Source: Verrucomicrobia bacterium UBA6775 | GTDB taxonomy: Bacteria > Verrucomicrobiota > Verrucomicrobiia > Limisphaerales > UBA1096 | Length of the DNA stretch: 13,402 nucleotides | NCBI GenBank assembly: GCA_002453165.1 | Contig: DKGH01000214.1 | Location: 1 to 13,402 of the forward strand | Direction: 5' to 3' | In this document: positions 10,857-13,402 of the stretch, one piece after another | How positions within the stretch are numbered: the stretch's first letter is position 1 | How the letters are laid out: each line of letters opens with the position of its first letter | Position numbers and translations under genes: made by a program | The notes under the pieces: generated by a model | The model's database searches: none | The model's input: only the letters and a program-made list of their open reading frames with translations | Told to the model about the DNA's origin: nothing

Positions 10857-13402
10857 ATGATTAACAAGGTGGGTACATCTCGACTTTTCTTCCGGATTAC
10901 AACGATTATCGGTCTGCTGGCGGCAGCGCTTGGCCAAGCGCAGGCGGCGACGTTGAAAGAGGCACGGGAGTTCCACGCGATCGGCGAGTACGCCAAGGCC
11001 ATCGAGGCCTGCGAAAAGGCGATCGAAGCCAAGGAGTACGACGCCGGCTGGCGGCTCCTGTTGCTGAGGGCGCGCTTGGCCACCGGCCAGTTTGCCGAGG
11101 CCAAGACATTCTCCGAGAAACTACTTCAGGACTACCGCTACCGGTACAACGCCGAGGCGCTTTGGCTGTTCCATCTCGTTTTCGAGGCCAATGGTGAGAC
11201 GGAAGAGGCCAAGCAGATGCTGCAGATCATCATGCAGTTTCTCGATGGCCAACGCGGGGTGAGCGACGAGAATACGATCGTGTTCATCGGGCGCGCGCTT
11301 TTTAAGTCCGGCGCAGCCGACCCCAAGCAGATCAAGGAGAACCTTTATGACCGCGTGCTGAAGTCCGACTCCGACAATCGGGAGGCGTTGTTGGCGATCG
11401 GGGAACTGGCCCTGGCCAAGCGCGACTTCAAGCTGGCCGGGCAAACATTTACGAGGGCGATAGGGGTTTACCCGGAGGATGCGGATCTTCTGTACGGCTT
11501 GGCAAAGGCGTATGCCGAGAGTGATCCGTCGCAGATGGAGGAGCCGTTGCACACGGCGATGTTTTCCAACCCCGATCACATTCCGTCATTGCTGCTGCAG
11601 GCGCACAACCAGGCGGACGCCGAGCAGTACGAGGCCGCCAACGGCATCCTCAAGGCGATCTTCAAAATTAACCCCCATCACTCTGAGAGTTGGGCGCTGC
11701 AGGCCGCCATTCACACGGTTCAAAACAAAACCGAGGAGGCCAAGGCGGCACGGGAGAGTGGGCTAAAATTCTGGAAGACCAACCCGCTGGTAGACCATGA
11801 GATCGGCAAAAAACTTTCGTCCAAGTATTTGTTCAAGGAGGGAGCGTTTCATCAGCGACTGGCCCTTGGCTTTGACAAGGAGTATGTCGCTGCCAAGACC
11901 CAGTTGGCGCAGGATCTGTTACGGCTTGGGCAGGATGAGGAAGGCTGGAAGTTGGCCGAGGAGGCGCACGAGGCGGACGGCTACGACGTCACGACATACA
12001 ATCTGTTGACGCTCTACGACACGTTGAAAAACTACGTGACGATCGAGCGGAACGGGTTTCTGCTGCGGATGACTGCCGAGGAGGCGGCGTTGTACGGGGA
12101 TGAAGCGATCGATCTGTTGACCGAGGCGCGCGATCTGTTTTCAAAAAAATACGACACCCAAATTGAGGACCCGGTGATCGTGGAAATTTTCCCGGAGAAA
12201 AAGGACTTCGCCGTGCGGACGTTCGGCATCCCCGGTGGCGACGGCTACATGGGCGTATGCTTTGGCAAGGTGATTACGGCGAACAGCCCCAAGTCGCTCT
12301 TAGGGTTCCAGCAAAACTGGCAGTCGCTCCTCTGGCATGAGTACTGCCACGTCATCACACTGCAAAAAACAAACAATCGCATGCCGCGTTGGCTCAGCGA
12401 GGGCATCTCTGTTTACGAGGAGCGCCTCCGGCACAGTTCGTGGGGCGAGCAGATGTCGCCGGAGTATCGTGACTTCATTCTCGGCGGCGAGATGACACCG
12501 GTCGAGCGTTTGAGCATGGCGTTCCTCGTGCCCAAGAGCCCGGCTCACATTCAGTTTGCCTACTACCAATCGTCACTAGTGGTGGAGTATTTGGTGAAGA
12601 ATTTTGGCGAGGAATGTATCAGTAAAATCCTGCAGGATCTCGGCGAGGGGGTGTTCATCAACATCGCCATCGAGAAACACGCGACCAAGCTCGATGCACT
12701 GCAGGAGGCATTCACGGAGTTTGCCACGGCCAAGGCGGAGGCGTTCGCAGCCGAGGCGGACCTCGCCCGGCCCAACCCGCTGGAGGTCAACCCGATCGAC
12801 AAAAACGCCATCGTCGATTGGCTCGAGGACAACCCGAACAACATCTGGGCGTTGAATACCACCTGCGCGAACCTCATCGAGGAGGAGAAATTCGCAGAGG
12901 CGATCCCGCTGCTCGAACGCTCCATTCGGTTGCATCCCCGGCAGCGCGGCGGCAACTCCCCGTACGGCATGTTGAGTATGGCCTTCCGTGAGCTTGGCCA
13001 AGCGGACGAAGAGTTGGCTGTGCTGGAAAGCTGGGCGACCATCGAGGATTCCGCGACCAAGCTTTACGAGCGGTTGATGGAAATTCACGCGGAGCGAAAG
13101 GCCTGGCCGGAGGTCGATCGCTTGGCCAAGCGCTTCTTTTCCGCCAACCCGCTCTCGCCGATCTCGCACCGGTTCATGGCGCTCACCGCACAGCAGACCG
13201 GCAACACCGCGGCCACCGTTCGACCGTTGAAACGGTTGCTGCTGCTGAACCCACCCGACCCGGTGGATCTGCATTTCCGCCTGGCGACGGCGTTGGTGGA
13301 TCGTTCGCCGGACGAGGCCAAGCGCCACGTGTTGCAGGCGCTGGAGGACGCGCCGCGGTTCCGTGACGCGCAGAAGTTGCTCGCCCGCTTGGCCAAGCCA
13401 AA
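10857..13402 (+). CDS. Secreted TPR protein with a peptidase-MA-like (gluzincin) domain, partial
   Basis: Open frame of 848 codons without a stop to the right edge, so the C-terminus is missing. Residues 1-30 are a Sec signal peptide: MINKVGTSRLFFRIT, then a hydrophobic core and AAALGQAQA, with likely cleavage after A30. TPR-like helical repeats rich in EAK/LA follow to about residue 430. A metalloprotease-like domain contains HEYCH at 494-498 (HExxH) and PRWLSEGISVYE at 510-521; E515 is the candidate third zinc ligand, the arrangement of peptidase-MA-like gluzincins. More TPRs run from about 640 to the end. The protein is probably periplasmic or outer-surface; proteolytic activity is inferred from the ligands only, and many relatives may be scaffolds. 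It is preceded by GGGAGGGG, the most purine-rich leader in the window. Four exact palindromes lie within it. Confidence 0.85.
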   Translation, partial: MINKVGTSRLFFRITTIIGLLAAALGQAQAATLKEAREFHAIGEYAKAIEACEKAIEAKEYDAGWRLLLLRARLATGQFAEAKTFSEKLLQDYRYRYNAEALWLFHLVFEANGETEEAKQMLQIIMQFLDGQRGVSDENTIVFIGRALFKSGAADPKQIKENLYDRVLKSDSDNREALLAIGELALAKRDFKLAGQTFTRAIGVYPEDADLLYGLAKAYAESDPSQMEEPLHTAMFSNPDHIPSLLLQAHNQADAEQYEAANGILKAIFKINPHHSESWALQAAIHTVQNKTEEAKAARESGLKFWKTNPLVDHEIGKKLSSKYLFKEGAFHQRLALGFDKEYVAAKTQLAQDLLRLGQDEEGWKLAEEAHEADGYDVTTYNLLTLYDTLKNYVTIERNGFLLRMTAEEAALYGDEAIDLLTEARDLFSKKYDTQIEDPVIVEIFPEKKDFAVRTFGIPGGDGYMGVCFGKVITANSPKSLLGFQQNWQSLLWHEYCHVITLQKTNNRMPRWLSEGISVYEERLRHSSWGEQMSPEYRDFILGGEMTPVERLSMAFLVPKSPAHIQFAYYQSSLVVEYLVKNFGEECISKILQDLGEGVFINIAIEKHATKLDALQEAFTEFATAKAEAFAAEADLARPNPLEVNPIDKNAIVDWLEDNPNNIWALNTTCANLIEEEKFAEAIPLLERSIRLHPRQRGGNSPYGMLSMAFRELGQADEELAVLESWATIEDSATKLYERLMEIHAERKAWPEVDRLAKRFFSANPLSPISHRFMALTAQQTGNTAATVRPLKRLLLLNPPDPVDLHFRLATALVDRSPDEAKRHVLQALEDAPRFRDAQKLLARLAKP
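10926..10941. repeat. Dispersed palindrome, exact 16-mer inside a signal peptide
   Basis: GCGCTTGGCCAAGCGC encodes ALGQA at residues 24-28 and the first base of Q29, i.e. the c-region just before the predicted signal-peptidase cut of the TPR/peptidase-like protein. Confidence 0.92.
12992..13003. repeat. Dispersed palindrome, exact 12-mer
   Basis: GCTTGGCCAAGC, read as ELGQAD at a TPR turn of the secreted TPR/peptidase-like protein. Confidence 0.9.
13119..13132. repeat. Dispersed palindrome, exact 14-mer
   Basis: CGCTTGGCCAAGCG, read in the other frame as DRLAKRF; 116 bp after the preceding copy. Confidence 0.9.
13387..13398. repeat. Dispersed palindrome, exact 12-mer
   Basis: GCTTGGCCAAGC, read as ARLAKP at the right edge of the window. 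Confidence 0.9.

Noticed and set aside
1269..13398. CRISPR array or IS-end explanation for the dispersed palindrome
   Set aside because: Copies are 12-16 bp, irregularly spaced, inside unrelated intact genes, with no spacers, no transposase and no target-site duplications visible.

Overview
The window looks like chromosomal DNA from a GC-rich bacterium (about 58-60% GC by eye), most likely of the Verrucomicrobiota/PVC group. The reasons are a very large DUF2723 membrane protein with C-terminal TPRs and the sequence FGGTDPGRF, a Nudix enzyme with an SPYACACREA-type box, large secreted TPR/peptidase-MA proteins, and start codons mostly without Shine-Dalgarno sequences. This assignment is inferred from family resemblance; no rRNA is present. 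There are no tRNA or rRNA genes, IS elements, prophage genes or CRISPR arrays.

Layout. 1-687 (minus): a Nudix hydrolase overlapping by 8 nt the start of tadA, which runs off the left edge. 688-802: divergent promoter region with a 14-bp palindrome. 803-5230 (plus): the 1475-aa DUF2723/TPR protein. 5248-6996 (minus): ptsI (PTS enzyme I), convergent with it. 6997-7162: divergent promoter region. 7163-8512 (plus): a tRNA CCA-adding/poly(A)-polymerase family enzyme with an HD domain. 8516-10680 (minus): a compact five-gene run, in transcription order an all-alpha dUTPase-like pyrophosphohydrolase, hpt, moaD, moaE and a membrane PH-domain protein. 10681-10856: divergent promoter region. 10857-right edge (plus): a secreted TPR/gluzincin peptidase-MA-like protein, open at the edge.

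Most of the genes are housekeeping: tRNA wobble editing and 3'-end maturation, nucleotide pool cleaning and purine salvage, molybdopterin synthesis, and sugar-PTS or regulatory phosphotransfer. The two giant TPR proteins belong to the cell envelope.

The unusual feature is a dispersed, highly iterated palindrome, core GCTTGGCCAAGC, often extended to CGCTTGGCCAAGCG or GCGCTTGGCCAAGCGC. There are nine exact 12-mers and thirteen TTGGCCAA cores in 13.4 kb, where about 0.001 and 0.2 are expected by chance. Twelve of the thirteen cores lie inside coding sequence, read only as LGQA or (R)LAK(R). Two sites are tandem dimers, one supplies the signal-peptidase site of the secreted peptidase-like protein, and one sits in the 17-nt gap between two convergent genes. 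It resembles cyanobacterial HIP1 or DNA-uptake sequences in behaviour but not in sequence. A second, unrelated repeat, a 7-bp tandem array, spans the hpt stop codon.
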